A stretch of 64,000 nucleotides of DNA from Adineta ricciae (GCA_905250025.1 CAJNOJ010000233.1:62001-126000), one strand, 5' to 3'. Shown: positions 10,840 through 23,133, counted from the first letter of the stretch. The notes: generated by a model not told the origin, from the sequence alone. Made by a program: numbers and translations.

Positions 10840-11832
10840 CAGGGTGGTGTGACGAATTTCTTCGTTCACTAAACCAAGAGAGGAAGGTGCTGATGAGAGA
10901 TGAGTTTATTTCTTATCCGAATCAAGCACACACTACTATACAATCCTCAGTCCTTATATAGTCCTCAGAATGTATAGTATCACGTCATATGCAATCAGCT
11001 GAAAGATTAGTCCGGGTAGTATCACGCCATATAAAATCAGCTGATCATCAGCTGTGAGAAAAGGATTAGTACTGGTAAAAGTACAAAGGTGAGTACCGAG
11101 CATATGGCTCGATATGCTTCAGGTGTAGAAGCTAAGTGCAAAGAGAGTGGATGCTAACTGTGGATCGTCACAGGTGGTAACGGTATAATTGCGAATAGCA
11201 ACCATAATGAATTTTATATCAAATGAAAGCCCGTCAAAAGCGGGATCTACGGATATGATTAGCCATTCCTAAAATAAGAATGGACCGAGAAAATAAGGAA
11301 AGTTTCAAATTTTAGTCGTATAATTCAATCTTTTTACCAGTGGCCAACTAAAAAACGTCAAGCTCCCGGTGGCGCGTCTTCAAGTCTGTAGAGCTTTTCA
11401 TTTTCGTCATTTTAGTAGAAAAAAGTTTTTAAATTTCATTGATCAATAACGGAGCTAGAGTCGGAATACGAAAAACATCTATCAAGTTTATTCATCATAA
11501 AACCATGATGTTTTCAGTATTTTGACTCTAGCATAGTTATTTGTCAATGAAATTTAAAGACTCTTTTTACTAAAATGATCAGCGCGTCAAGATCTACCAG
11601 AATAAGCAATTAAAAACGGAAAAGAAAACTTTGTTTAAACTACGAATTATTTAGACCTTAGCATCAAAGTTTGAAACTTTCCTTATTTTCTCAGTCCATT
11701 CTTATTTTAGGAATGGCTAATCATATCCGTAGATCCCGTTTTTGACGGACTTTTATTTGATTTAAAATTCATTATGGTTATTATTCGCAATTATACCGTT
11801 ATCCCCCTGGAATAATATTATTTACCACCCTG
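10840..11832. mobile_element. Fold-back (MITE-like) element with nested insertion
   Basis: Outer ends CAGGGTGG (10840-10847) and CCACCCTG (11825-11832) are inverted. Inward, 11178-11320 pairs with 11670-11815 (both carry 'acggtataattgcgaa' and the complement of 'ggaatggctaatcatatccg'), and the middle also pairs (11415-11470 against 11525-11575). Without the nested piece it is about 665 bp and almost wholly palindromic. No transposase is inside, so it is non-autonomous. A TA target duplication is possible but not clean. It is absent from copy A, so it marks a difference between the two copies. Confidence 0.75.
10848..11172. mobile_element. Solo-LTR-like insertion (325 bp) in the fold-back element
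   Basis: Begins TGTGACGA and ends TCGTCACA (perfect 8-bp inverted ends with TG...CA) and is flanked by the 5-bp duplication GGTGG (10843-10847 and 11173-11177). It has a central TATATAG. TG...CA ends plus a 5-bp duplication fit a solo LTR. No internal retroelement genes are present here. Family not identified. It is younger than the fold-back element it sits in. Confidence 0.55.
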
Positions 11833-12139
11833 CAGTATAAATGGTATATGCGGTATAGTAGCTTACTTCTATACATCCTGTGCTATTACACCACAATATC
11901 GTTTATACCGCAATACTGCTCATACCACTAAGTCTATTATGCAATTTCATCTGCACTTTATAGTTGAACAAACAGAGTCTTCCTATATTGTGATTTTGTC
12001 AAAAATTAGGAATTAATTTAAAAAGTTAATTTGCCGCAAAATCATATTCCCAGCTTATAAAATGCTTTGACGTACAGCTCAAAACAAGATCCACCTTGAT
12101 GGTGGGTGAGGGATGAGACTGGTGACACCCACACTCTCA
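11833..12139. other. Unassigned non-coding stretch
   Basis: No gene or clear repeat seen. It ends where similarity to copy A begins (12140 corresponds to 165). Confidence 0.5.
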
Positions 12140-13190
12140 ACAACAACTTCAGTTAGTTTGTGTTTACGCGATATTGACCGCGCCATTAATTGTTATGAAT
12201 TTGATCATAAAACGAAGTACGATTGTAAAGGGGACAATATTTGCGAAAACGATGAGTTTTGCTTTCAAGACAATCCCAAATGCTCGACACTGTTGAGTTA
12301 CGCTTGTAAACGATGTTATTTTGGATGAAGATGTTAGCTTTCGACGAAAGGCTCGGTGCTTTCTTTGGAAATAATTCTACGCAATCATATTCATACAAAT
12401 ACTGGTATTAGTCGACAACTTACTATCATCAAAGTTGCAATAATACCCATCGCAGTATTCTTTCTTGTCAAAGTTTTCGAGGAAAAGAAGCATGTACTGT
12501 TGGTTGTGGTCTTTATCTTTATGCAACATCAATTATATCGATCGCTGTCACAGTTATATTAACTTTAAGATTTGTGTTTCTCTTAGCAGTGCATATGGGT
12601 GCTATCGAAAACCAGATTTTCCTGCGTTTCCACTGTTTGTCGATAGACTTTTTACTTCGATTTATTTTGAGCACTAACGATTGGCTTACTGCTTGTGTTG
12701 CCATCGAACGTGCAGTAATATAGTGCCTCAAAAGGAGCTAATTTTAAGAAAGCGAAAATTAAACAAATAGCAAAATGGATGATTCTGATTACCCTTCTAT
12801 TCAGCAGTTTGACGTATATTCACAATCCAATCCATTGTTATCTTATTGACGATAAAGAAGAACAGCGTACCTGGTGCGTTCATGGATACTGATCATCCGT
12901 GCAACAATTCGATAGGTTTGTGGATATCTTTGATTTCGCTGCACCGTTTATAATCAACTGTATCTCAGCTTTAATCGTTATTATCACTGTCTCTCGCGTC
13001 CGTTCAAGAAACATTTACAAAACCAAATTCAACAATTCAAACATCTACTAATATTACCTTGTATTCTCATTTTACTAGCTGTTCCTCGTCTAAGTGTATC
13101 GCTTCTGTCGGGATGTATGAAATTATAACATTGATGGTGACATTTGTAGTATTTGTTTTACCATCCGCAGTCTACAAAGATGAATTTACT
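12140..13190 (+). pseudogene. Decayed EGF-like/7TM receptor gene (copy B)
   Basis: Colinear partner of 165-1165. A longer continuous piece of the ectodomain is readable here (12113-12328: SLCLRDIDRAINCYEFDHK, then CENDEFCFQ and a CKRCYFG end), followed by 7TM fragments in shifting frames. It retains about 55 bp lost from copy A near 12955, encoding a helix piece with ISALIVIITVSRVRS. Several frame breaks remain, so it is a pseudogene in both copies and most of the decay predates their split. Confidence 0.6.
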
Positions 13191-13341
13191 AAGTCAGTCA
13201 GTCGCATCTGACATCGGTCACTATAGTGTGTTTTAAGCCAATCTCTCGTTTATTGAAATGTCAAGATTAAAACAAAAAGAAATACAAAAAAGGTTTCTGC
13301 ATACTTTCATATAAGTTCAGTTATGAATTCTTCGGCCATGA

Positions 13342-15057
13342 TTAATTCCGATTGATCCAAATAAATAATAGCCGAGGATTATACTCAGCATCAAAGCTAC
13401 CAACTATATCCAAACCAAGTTTTTCCAGTTCATTTCCAATCGAAGATATTTGATAATTCTTGTAAAAGACATCAATTTGTAGATATGTTAATCTAGGTAG
13501 ATATTTAATTAAAAATAGAGTTTCTAATTCGTTTACAGTACAGTAAAGTTGTTCAAGGTTATTAAATATGTTACAGAATTGTTCCAATTGAATCGAGTTT
13601 TGAAACCAATTAAAAACAAAGAACTCCAGTTTTCGAATACATTTATTAAAATATTTACATAGTTCACCATCTTCAATCCAATGTCCTAGATCATCTAAGT
13701 AAACGCTTAATGATGTTAAATCTCTCGCAGATTTGAATATTTCCACGAATATATCTGATGTTTCGAATTTAAAATCTTGTGATAAACTCAAATGTTTAAT
13801 ATTTGCTAAATTAACTGTCATTTGCAGACATCTGAAATCTGAATATTTCACTTTTAGAGGATGATCACGAAATAAAGAACATGTTCTTGCAAGTGATAAC
13901 GAATCTACATTAGAAAAGTGATATTGATTTTTTTCTTCTAATATCACAGGTTCGATTGTTAAATATTTCACATAATCAAATGTGTTCATATAATTAACCA
14001 TGTCATTATAATGTCTATCACGATCAAGTCGAATCATAAAGCTTTTCGATGGATATGGTATTGTATAAATTGTTACGTGAACTCTTGTCATTATATATTC
14101 CGTATACGGAAAACTATTCTGAAATCGTTTCAAAATTTGTTCATCATTTTCACTGCGATGGGCGTAATCAATAGAAAATATGAATTGAAATTTTTTTAGA
14201 TGTCTTAATGAAAAAATCATCAAGTCTTTCCATCTATCGACATTTATGATATTTGGTCGGCAACAATTCAATATTAATAAGTTTTCTAAATTTGGTGTTC
14301 GTTCTAACAATTGAAAAAGATGATCTATTTCACCTTCAAATGAGTCAATATGTAGAATTTGAAGATTAATCGCAGGATTAGTCAGATTTACTGGAGTTGG
14401 AGGAGAAGTAGTGTAAGGAACTTCCTCTATTCGAAAATATTTTAATTTTAATGCATTAGTGAGTGTACTGAATAGATCGGTTGAATAGCATCGGTTTATT
14501 GATAAATATACAAGTGATGGAAAGTGAATATTTGAAGCCCATTGTTGGTAGTTTCGAAAAGTTAGCTTTAATATTTGTATTTGTGACATCGTTGCTAATA
14601 GAGACATCATATTGTCTGTTATAAAACTATCACCCATAAAACTATCAATCATCTGCAAACAAGATAGTTCAGATAATAATGGTAAAGTTGAGCAAATACG
14701 TTTCCAATTGACTTGTGTTGTATGATGAAAAGTTAATGAACGAAGATTTGGAAAATCTGTTAAGGAACATTTTGAAAGGAATAAATGAGCCGGATAACAA
14801 GTACTTTTGTTGGATAAGTATAATGAATGGAGTTGAGTTTTGATTGTTTGTTCAATCGATAACTTTTGACAGAATTGTTCACATTGAAATTTACTTGGAA
14901 CATTTTGAAAATTTAAATGAAATGAAATATTTCGTATAAGACGATTAAAACGATGATTTAATTGATCAAATGAATGAAATATATGAATAATATTCAAATA
15001 TTGAAAGCACTGAAATAATATTTCATTTGGTAAAAGTTCAAGTGTCGTTAGCGGCAT
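13342..15057 (-). CDS. F-box/leucine-rich protein (copy B)
   Basis: Intact intronless 571-aa partner of 1312-3027, with an F-box at residues 5-45 (NEILFQCFQYLNIIHIF) and a Leu-rich C-terminal region. About 44 amino-acid differences from copy A, no indels. Changes are scattered, with a small cluster around residues 195-225. Start ATG at 15057. Same flanks as copy A on both sides (7TM relic downstream on plus, cathepsin relic upstream). Likely an SCF substrate adaptor by family. If the block is a haplotig this is an allele, not a second gene. Confidence 0.85.
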   Translation of the reverse strand: MPLTTLELLPNEILFQCFQYLNIIHIFHSFDQLNHRFNRLIRNISFHLNFQNVPSKFQCEQFCQKLSIEQTIKTQLHSLYLSNKSTCYPAHLFLSKCSLTDFPNLRSLTFHHTTQVNWKRICSTLPLLSELSCLQMIDSFMGDSFITDNMMSLLATMSQIQILKLTFRNYQQWASNIHFPSLVYLSINRCYSTDLFSTLTNALKLKYFRIEEVPYTTSPPTPVNLTNPAINLQILHIDSFEGEIDHLFQLLERTPNLENLLILNCCRPNIINVDRWKDLMIFSLRHLKKFQFIFSIDYAHRSENDEQILKRFQNSFPYTEYIMTRVHVTIYTIPYPSKSFMIRLDRDRHYNDMVNYMNTFDYVKYLTIEPVILEEKNQYHFSNVDSLSLARTCSLFRDHPLKVKYSDFRCLQMTVNLANIKHLSLSQDFKFETSDIFVEIFKSARDLTSLSVYLDDLGHWIEDGELCKYFNKCIRKLEFFVFNWFQNSIQLEQFCNIFNNLEQLYCTVNELETLFLIKYLPRLTYLQIDVFYKNYQISSIGNELEKLGLDIVGSFDAEYNPRLLFIWINRN

Positions 15058-15400
15058 TGTGATAAAAATTTCTCGAATGTGAAATATCTTGTTCGTTTAT
15101 ACACATATTTAGTGACTCATGTTATCTTTTTATGTTTTTCAAGTCATTACGCAACGTCCTTGAAGATATGACGTTGATAGTGGGTGACTGAGAATTCGAG
15201 TACCGTTATTCAGAGGTTAAACGATAGCGTTCTGCACACAGTCATTTATTCATTTGGAGACACAATTGATTCGGGTGGGATCCAGTCGAACTCGTAAAGT
15301 CATCACTTTTCTTTCTCCAATAAGAGGCGTTGTTATTATGATAAAGCAAAAACGAAATATCGCGAGTACAAGACCGCGCTAAGCTTATCTAAAGCGTTGG

Positions 15401-15412
15401 TTATATATATAA
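15401..15412 (+). promoter_or_regulatory. Candidate TATA box before cathepsin fragment (B)
   Basis: TTATATATATAA, identical to 3371-3382, 34 bases before the ATG at 15446. Confidence 0.4.
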
Positions 15413-15445
15413 GTATTGTCGCGATTGTTATTGCATACATCGACA

Positions 15446-15615
15446 ATGAAAGCTTTGATTCTGTTATGCGCGTTTCTTATCAGTGAACATTGTTTTTCAA
15501 CATCGAATGAATCCTGGTTGTTGGAATTATCGAATTTCGATATAAATATATAAAAGAAGTAACTTATATCTTTTCATAGTCGTCAAATTTGGGAAGCAAA
15601 TCTAGCGATGATTAA
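15446..15615 (+). pseudogene. 5' end of a cathepsin L-like protease gene (B)
   Basis: Signal peptide MKALILLCAFLISEHC and ESWLL are kept, then most of exon 1 is deleted relative to copy A. The intron end and the exon-2 piece RQIWEANLAMIN remain up to the TTAA at 15612-15615. Same truncated I29 propeptide as in copy A, with no protease domain. Confidence 0.6.
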
Positions 15616-18099
15616 TCCTAGTACTCCGAGCCTATTTTAAGCGCTATACTAACAACATTTCTCTTCATCGAGTGACTTCTTTACTCTTGCATCAATGCCC
15701 CGAGGGGAGGGGCAGTCCCCTCCCCCACTCCCAGTAATCGAAGATTTTATATTTTCTGATCGTAAATGAAAAATTTTTTTTTAACTGTATGAAAAATCTT
15801 AAAACGATCTTCTTTTTATTTTTGAACAGTTCGTACACTAAATGAGTTTTACAGAATGTTCATTACAAACAAATTCGGAACAACGACAACATTGAATTGA
15901 AGTTTTTTTGTCTCTCGAAGTTTTACAAATCTAACATCTTTTTCGTTTTTTTGGCTGAATAGAATTTTCATTTGGTTCTGGTTCTTGTAGATTCTTCACC
16001 ATAGGATAACCAACAATAGCTAACGCATTTTCAACATCTTTATTCAGAAACTTCGACGTTTTTGAACGAAAATCCAAAAGATTTGATACTAAACTTAGTC
16101 CTAGTTCTTCCAGGAATAATCGACGTTGAAATTTTTTATTTTGATTCCATTGAGGGTTTTTCGCCTTCCATACGATCAGAGCATTTATAGCGGCAATATC
16201 TATCATTCCATAAAAGACGCAAAGTGGCCATCGCCTTGTACCTCGTTTAGCCTATAGAAAATGTACTGTAGAAATGTAAAAGAAAAAAATATTTTTACCG
16301 TATACTTATGACACATTTGATCAACAGTATCAACAGTTCCCTTTGTTTTATTATAATCCAAAACAATAATTGGTTTTCCATTTTTCATATTCACCTGATT
16401 ATCATGATGTTTTGAACAAAGTAGTAATGCAGCTTTATTTTGTTTGTGTACAAATGATGCTAAAGTTAAACCGCCATGAAAACCAAAGAGTGAAGGACCA
16501 ATTTCACGTTTTCTGTTTGACTGGAATTCTATAGGTATTTCTGGTTTATTTTTTCGTAATGTTCCTATAAGAGTCAAGTTCTTCATTTGAAGTTCTTTGA
16601 CTAATGGAACACTAGTGAAAAAATTATCAATAGAAACATTCCTATTTGAATCGTATAGTGGTAGGAGCAATTCTAAAACGACACTGGCCCCTATTTGTGT
16701 TTGTCTTTCTTGATGTGGTTGTCGTCCAATGTAAGGAAATGCATTTAATACATAATATGAATCGACATCAACACATAACCAGAATTTTAACCCATATTTA
16801 TCATGTTTCTTTGGTATAAATTGACGAAATGGGCATTTAACTCTGAAACCTAATAGCAGTTCATCAATTGTTACGTCAGTACCTGGTATGAAACATATTT
16901 TTAAATTGTCTTAAAAGTCCGATCAAATTTCACGAATTGCTGCAAATTTATCACTTTTCCCCCTTCCTTCTCTTGTTGTTTTATCATCAAATCTTAAGCA
17001 GGAGATAATTTTTTCAAAACGTTCTCTTGACATAGTGGCTTTGAATATCGGAGACTCTAACGGATTTCTTCTCCATATGGATCTAATGCTTTTCTTCGAT
17101 TTTCCTAATAAACCACCAAGTAATAAAAGTCCAATAAAAGCTTTTATTTCCATCATTGTTATTTCTTCTGTCTTTTCATTAGAAGTAGTATTTCGAATAT
17201 GTTCCATATTTGAATAAATCAAAATTTTCCGTATGATTTTTTCCGACATAAAACACATAAATGAGTCTTCAATAGATGATACATTTTCAGTGAATCCGGT
17301 AGGTCCAGTTTTCTCGTTTGTATCATTTGAAGAGCTTATTTTCGTCGAAGAAGACGGAATTGACGACCAGGTAATTCCAGATTTAGAACTATATAAACTC
17401 CTTTCTGTAGAATCGTCGTCCAATTTAAGATTTTCTAAATCAATTTCATCATCTTCTTCTGATGTTTGACTTTCAGCATTTTCTGTTTCCGAACCAATAT
17501 ATTGATCGTAAAAGTCTTCATCATCACTTTCATCGTCAATCCAACTGCTCATAATTGTTTTTATAATATTCTGAACAATTTATTCAGAGTATATAAGAAA
17601 AAATCTTTTTTATCTATAAATGAAAAGTAAATAAAGACGCACTAGATAAATTCGTATCAGCTAAAAGAATAAATAGGCATATGAAGGTGAACATAAAAAA
17701 AATCATCAATAGATGACTTTAAAAAGAGAGACAAGTCTCATCTTCAATCCATAAATGAATGAATCATCTACCATCTTAATTGGATAAACAGAAACCAAAC
17801 AAATTTTTTAAAAGCAGGTGGGGTCACACTCCCAGGAATATCGAAAATTTTTTGGGAAAATTTTGAGAAATTTTTGTGATTTTTTGAAAAAATTTATGAT
17901 TTATAGATTTTTTCTTTGTTTGGGCGGGGGGGGGGCACGCAGAGTGTCTCTCCCCCTCTCCTCTCGACATCCTTAGACATTTACCCTTGCCTCCTGAATA
18001 CTAGTTGCTTTAGAAAACTAGAATATAACAAAATATTTCTTGTGTATTTTCACATTTTTACATACGGGTCAAAAATGACCCAGGCTCGGAGTACTAGGG
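15616..18099 (-). mobile_element. piggyBac-like DNA transposon, longer copy (B)
   Basis: TTAA at 15612-15615 and 18100-18103; inverted ends 15616-15632 and 18083-18099. Transposase on minus in order: acidic N-terminus (17552, SSWIDDESDDED), DDE region with Asp in WLCVDVDSYY (about 16790-16760), Asp in NVSIDNFFTS (about 16640), Asp in GTVDTVDQMC (about 16340), an intron of about 50 bp (16300-16250, GTAAAA...CTATAG), then KRGTRRWPL and IDIAAINALIVW. A Cys-rich zinc-finger tail (CCRCSEFVCNEH) at about 15880-15830 follows. All three catalytic Asp residues of the family are visible, but a frameshift near 16920 and stops in the tail break the frame, so it is inactive. It is better preserved than copy A. 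Confidence 0.9.
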
Positions 18100-18100
18100 T

Positions 18101-18555
18101 TAATTGAGATTGTTAAATCGAAGATTGAATGCAAACTTCAAGATCTTGAACAAAAACTTATTCCCATCCCATTAGTGGAACAAATATTTTGTGTCGATAT
18201 TCCTAATATTCTTCCGAAACAAAAGAAACCAAAATCAAATCAAAAAGCAGTTCTGTCGATCAAACGGTCTGCACTATCACTTGTACCTGCTTATTGTATT
18301 ACAACACATAAAAGTCGAGGTCAAACATTGTGCAAAGTGGTTATTGATTTAAAACTACCAAATGAAACTGACGATATTGCAGCAGTCTACGTACCACTAT
18401 CTCGTGTAAAACGTTTGGCCGATTTAGCTATTCTACGACCATTTGATTATAGAGTTTTGCTGATGAAACCATCTACATCTCAAGTTACTGAAATGGAAAA
18501 ACTGGATCCACTGTTTTTGAATATACGATCACGTTTTTCGAAATGGTTTCAATGA
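18101..18555 (+). pseudogene. Pif1-like helicase C-terminal fragment (B)
   Basis: Partner of 5590-6044, open from the transposon edge to TGA at 18553-18555. Contains AYCITTHKSRGQTL (Gln of the usual SQG changed to Arg) and AVYVPLSRVKRLADLAIL. The stretch 18165-18290 differs from copy A at roughly a third of bases, whereas the rest differs by a few percent. N-terminal helicase motifs are absent. Confidence 0.7.
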
Positions 18556-19768
18556 ATCATATGTATAATAAGATAACTGTTACTTCGTTTATCAGTTTGT
18601 ATAATATATAATTTGAATTTTCCATACATCTTTCATTATCTTTGATTGAATTATGGAATTTCTACATTTTAAAACTTTTTAAAATCGAGATTATTTTGCT
18701 TTTCTAATTGTGTTGTGTATATTTACGCAGATATTGATTCATTCTGTTCATTTCTCTTTCTTTTCATAGAATATAAAATAAATTTATGTTATGCAGTTGA
18801 TTAGCGAAGCTCTGGATCAAATCTTTTCAGCTGTCATTTGAATTATAATACTTTTTTAAAATTCTTACAAAATGACTTACAGGATTATAAGGTAAAAAAG
18901 GAGTATGACTAGTACATAATAATCAGGTTTACATTAATATGAATATTTTCAGCAAGAGAAAACATTTAAATTTACTCATTCAGTCGAGGGTTAAGTGAGT
19001 CTGCCTCGACGAGCGTTACTAGTTTTAATGGGTGGGACATACTTAGTGAAAAAGTTTTTAGCTAACACATCGTTAGTTCGTGCTAGCTTCGCACCGATAA
19101 TTGTTTTCCATTAAGAATTGAAATGTTTTATAAAATATGAAGATCAGCTCTTCTTTTTTTCTCTCCAATTGACATTGAGAAGCAATTGGAGAAGAAGAAG
19201 TTGAAATTTTCAAACATGAATACAAATGTGACAAAAGACAACAAGATTTTCTTTCTTTGCCAAAGAAAAATTCTTTTCATCAAAAAAGAGAAAAGTCAAA
19301 TCTTTTTTTGTCTTCTCACATAGAAAAGTGAAAATCTCTCAACAAAATTCTTCATTTTCTTGCCAAATCTAATCAATTTCAACAGATTATCGAATTTAAC
19401 ACATAGTTTTATCGAAAAATCAACTTTTCAAGTTGATTTTCATTACAATTCGATTTATTCTCTGAAATTTCTCCGTTCTCATTTCGTTGAAAATTCAAAA
19501 GAAGACCAAAAACAAATATTTTCAAACATTTTCTTCGTTTTTTATCAAAAATCCTTTTATTTTCTCTTCTTTTCGCAAAAATTTTCCCCAAAAGTCTTCA
19601 CAATCTCATTTTTCTTCAATTTTATTTCAGTTATCTCGTTTTTCAGTTCAACAAATTTCTTGTTTGTTCGTAAAATTTCCATAAAAATCTTATCTTTTCA
19701 ATTTGCCACTTGTTTTCAAAAGCAAAAAAAATTCAAGTTCAACTGTTGAACTTCAACATCGTCCTTCG
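18556..19768. other. T-rich intergenic stretch with R2 arm (B)
   Basis: Copy-B counterpart of 6045-7310, with no gene seen. It includes the R2 fold-back arm at about 19018-19098, preceded by 'gacgagcgttact', which also occurs next to the complete R2 at 24957. Confidence 0.55.
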
Positions 19769-22422
19769 TCAATAGAACTCAGCACTACTCAGAGTAACAC
19801 CATCATTATTTCCACCAACGACTAAGACTTTTCCATTCGATAATATACATGCTGTGTGTGAATCTCGTGCAACACTCATATTTCCAGTTCTTGTCCAATT
19901 ACCTGTTGATGGATCGTACAATTCAGCACTATTCAGAGAAACGCTACCAGTGTTTCCACCAGCGACTAGGACTTTTCCATTTGATAAAATTGATGCTGAA
20001 TGTGTGTCGCGTGCAACACTCATATTTCCAATTGCTGTCCAATTACCTGTTGATGGATCGTACAATTCAGCACTATTCAGAGAAACACTACCAACGTTTC
20101 CACCAGTGACTAAGACTTTTCCATTTGATAAAACCGATGCTGCATAACTATATCGTGCAACACTCATACTTCCAGTTGCTGTCCAATTACGTGTTGATGG
20201 ATCATACAATTCAGCACTATTCAGATAAACACTACCAGTGTATCCACCAGTAACTAAGACTTTTCCATTTAATAAAACCGATGCCTTGTGACCATATCGT
20301 ACAACACTCATACTCCCAGTTGTTGTCCAACTACCTGTTGATGAATCATACAATTCAGCACTATTCAGATAACCACTATCACTTAATCCACCAGTGACTA
20401 AGACTTTTCCATCGGATAAAACCAATTGCGTATGAGCATATCGTGCAACACTCATATTTCCAGTTCTTGTCCAATTACCTGTTGATGAATCATACAATTC
20501 AGCACTATTCAGATGAACACTACCAGTGTATCCACCAGTGACTAAGACTTTTCCATTTGATAAAATCGATGCTTTAGGCAATTTCCGCACAACATTCATA
20601 ATCCCAGTTCTTGTCCAATTACCTGTTGATGAATCATACAATTCAGCACTATTCAGAATAACACTACCAGTGTATCCACCGGCGACTAGGACTTTTCCAT
20701 TTGATAAAACCGATGCTGCATAACTATATCGTGCAACACTCATACTTCCAGTCGTTGTCCATGCTAAACAAAACAAAAACAAATTCAAAACTCTATTTTT
20801 TCCTCCTGCAAAATTTTCAAAAGAAAAGCAGAAAAGTTTTTTGAGAAAAAAAGAATTTTAGTAAATTTTTCTAAAGAAAACAATTTGAGAAATGTTCGAA
20901 GAAATTTTCAATTGAAAATGATTTGTTTTTCTTTAATTTTCCAGTAGTGTCAAATTCGAAACTTGAATTCAAGTATCCAACTATCTGTTCGAGTGTTTAA
21001 CTATTAAATTTGAACTAGTGGGGGTGCCCAGTCGGTAATAAGGAGTATCTATGTCGAACGTATCAGGTGTTGAAAAACTGAAACAGATAGAATAATCAAT
21101 ATACTTCAAATTTCCACGCTTGCGGTCCTTATCTTTCTCGCCGTTCATCGAACAAAACAGCAGTTTAAGTTATATCTCTTTATGGAAAAGAGTTGCGGAA
21201 GCTAATTTCTGCATCAGAATTTATTCACATTTCCTTTTTCTCCGATATTCATTCTCCATTCCAGTCGTTCACACAACTGTCATAATATCACTACACTGGG
21301 TATCCAGAGCTGAGCGTTTCGATAAAGTAGGGTAACGAAATAGACTTGATTGACTGATCTTGTTACCCGACACTCAAACAGAATCCTACAGACCGCAGAG
21401 GAGCTAAAAAGCTAGGCCTATAAGTGCAGTACGATGTGAGAGTGCTGGAGACCCCGAATAGTCTACTACGGATTCCTAACATTCTACGTTGGGATTCTAC
21501 AAAGCGTTTCTACGCTAGCATAAGTAAGCTATCGAAAGCCTCTATGTGAAATATTGTGCCACCTATTGCACACCGTTTTCGATCTATTTCTAATTGAATA
21601 CCACAATCCACGACCAGATTTACTCAAATTCCTCGTGTGGAGATATAGACATCTCCGTTTTGGGATGGATACTCGGGATATTGGTATTATGACATCACTC
21701 GTCGTTCATTTATCCACCTCATTCGCATTCTCACGTGATTTCATACCTTATACCCTTTGAATTCACCCTCACCCACCTCAAGATTTATCTTAATCGTTTG
21801 AAATTCTGTAATACTATTGTTGAGTTGCTTAGGTTGCCTGTGACATGCACAGAACTGTCATCGGTATAGAGAACATGTGGATTGTTATCTGTGAGCGCGC
21901 AGACGGCCTTTGGCCGCCTTCGCTAATCAGTTTCTCAGTGTTGGATTATGCAACAAACCGAACACATTTTCAATCAGAAGATACGCGCATCATGCACCCC
22001 ACACTCATCAAGAGAGATCTCTACCGACAGCCATCCACTCACCCTCATTAAGTGCTCGAATAATTAAACTGATAGTTGAATTCTATTTTTAAGTTTAACA
22101 CGTACGAATAGGAGCAAGCCCTGTAACTGAAGTGAGACGTCAGCAGTTCGAGCGAAAGACCATGCTCGTCATCTCCTTCATGACCAACGGGCCACTACTG
22201 ATGCATGAAATACCTTCGAGAACACCGCTCAATGCTGTTTATTATTGAGACGTATGTTTATCCCAGTTGGCAAGAAGAGTGCACAAGAAAAGATCCCTCT
22301 CAACGACTACATACCAGTAGTTGCTGAAGTCGTACTTGACGTTGAGGTTGATGTTGAAGTGGAGGTGGAGCTTGTGCTTGATGTGGATGACGATGAAGTT
22401 GACGTTGAAGTCGTAGTGGACA
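19769..22422 (-). CDS. Linker-Kelch gene, 5' exon cut off by assembly break (B)
   Basis: Exon 3 (19769-20763) encodes seven Kelch repeats like copy A, and exon 2 (22315-22422) encodes the Ser/Thr linker, two codons shorter than in A. Splice sites and phases are conserved. The PAN-domain exon should lie past 22690, but there the sequence enters a truncated R1 repeat and then the N at 23034. The Kelch part differs from copy A at roughly 45 of about 330 residues, more than the F-box gene. The difference is concentrated in the loops after SNGKVLV-GG. Confidence 0.65.
21017..22100. repeat. Interspersed repeat R1 in Kelch intron (B)
   Basis: Partner of 8471-9560 at the same intron position, a few percent diverged. 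Non-coding, borders approximate. Confidence 0.5.
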
Positions 22423-22695
22423 CTTTTTGTGAAAAAAAAGACAATTAATTAAATGAAAGAAAAAAGTTCTATAAGTTTGAACTAAAAATTAGTCTTTTTC
22501 GTGAAATCACCGAGGATCTTTCGAATCATTGAGTTTCAGTGAGAGCAAAGAACATTACGTTTTTTTCGAAATCGCTCATACCCACACCCTCAAAATACAA
22601 CAATTTATTTGATGGAAGAAATTTTCATATTTTTATCCGCATCTACTATACGATTTCTTTTAATGACAATTGAAAGTCTTCTTTATTTAGATACT

Positions 22696-23033
22696 AGAGG
22701 GAGACCCGCTGCAAATAAGAAATATCTATGTCGAATATCTTACGTGTTGAAGAGTTATAACAGATAGAAAATCAATACAATTAAAATTTCCACGCTTCCA
22801 GTCCTTATTTTCCCCACCGTGCATCGCATAAAATGGCAGTTTCGGCTATATCTCTTTATGCAAAAGAGTTACCGAAGCTAGTTTCTGCCTAAAAAATCAT
22901 GAAAATTTCCTCTTTCTCTGATATTAATTTTCCACTCCAGATATTCATTCATCGACCTCTTTCTCACTCTCATGTCATTTCATGCCTTATATCCTTCGAA
23001 TTCACCCACCCTCATCATTTATCTTAATCTTTT
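22696..23033. repeat. Internally deleted R1 copy at contig end
   Basis: 22700-22940 matches the start of R1 (for example 'aatatctatgtcgaa'), and 22940-23033 matches R1's later part (for example 'tttatcttaatc'), with about 420 bp missing between. It is inserted in what should be intron 1 of the copy-B Kelch gene and is cut by the N. Repeats are where assemblies commonly break. Confidence 0.6.
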
Positions 23034-23034
23034 N
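23034..23034. other. Assembly gap base (N)
   Basis: Single N between the truncated R1 repeat and the duplicated 172-bp contig end. Confidence 0.9.
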
Positions 23035-23133
23035 ACTGTGAAATACAAACATCTTTGCTGATCGCATATCTTGTGCAACGAATTGTTCAATAAGAAGAAA
23101 CAAAAGCATAAGATACATTCCTCTTCGAGACAT
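23035..23133 (-). pseudogene. Duplicate of the first 99 bp of the PAN-Kelch exon 1
   Basis: Encodes the same ATG, signal peptide and first residues (to about FVFHS) as 10632-10730, base for base. It is probably the overlapping contig end of the copy-A gene, not a separate gene. Confidence 0.7.
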
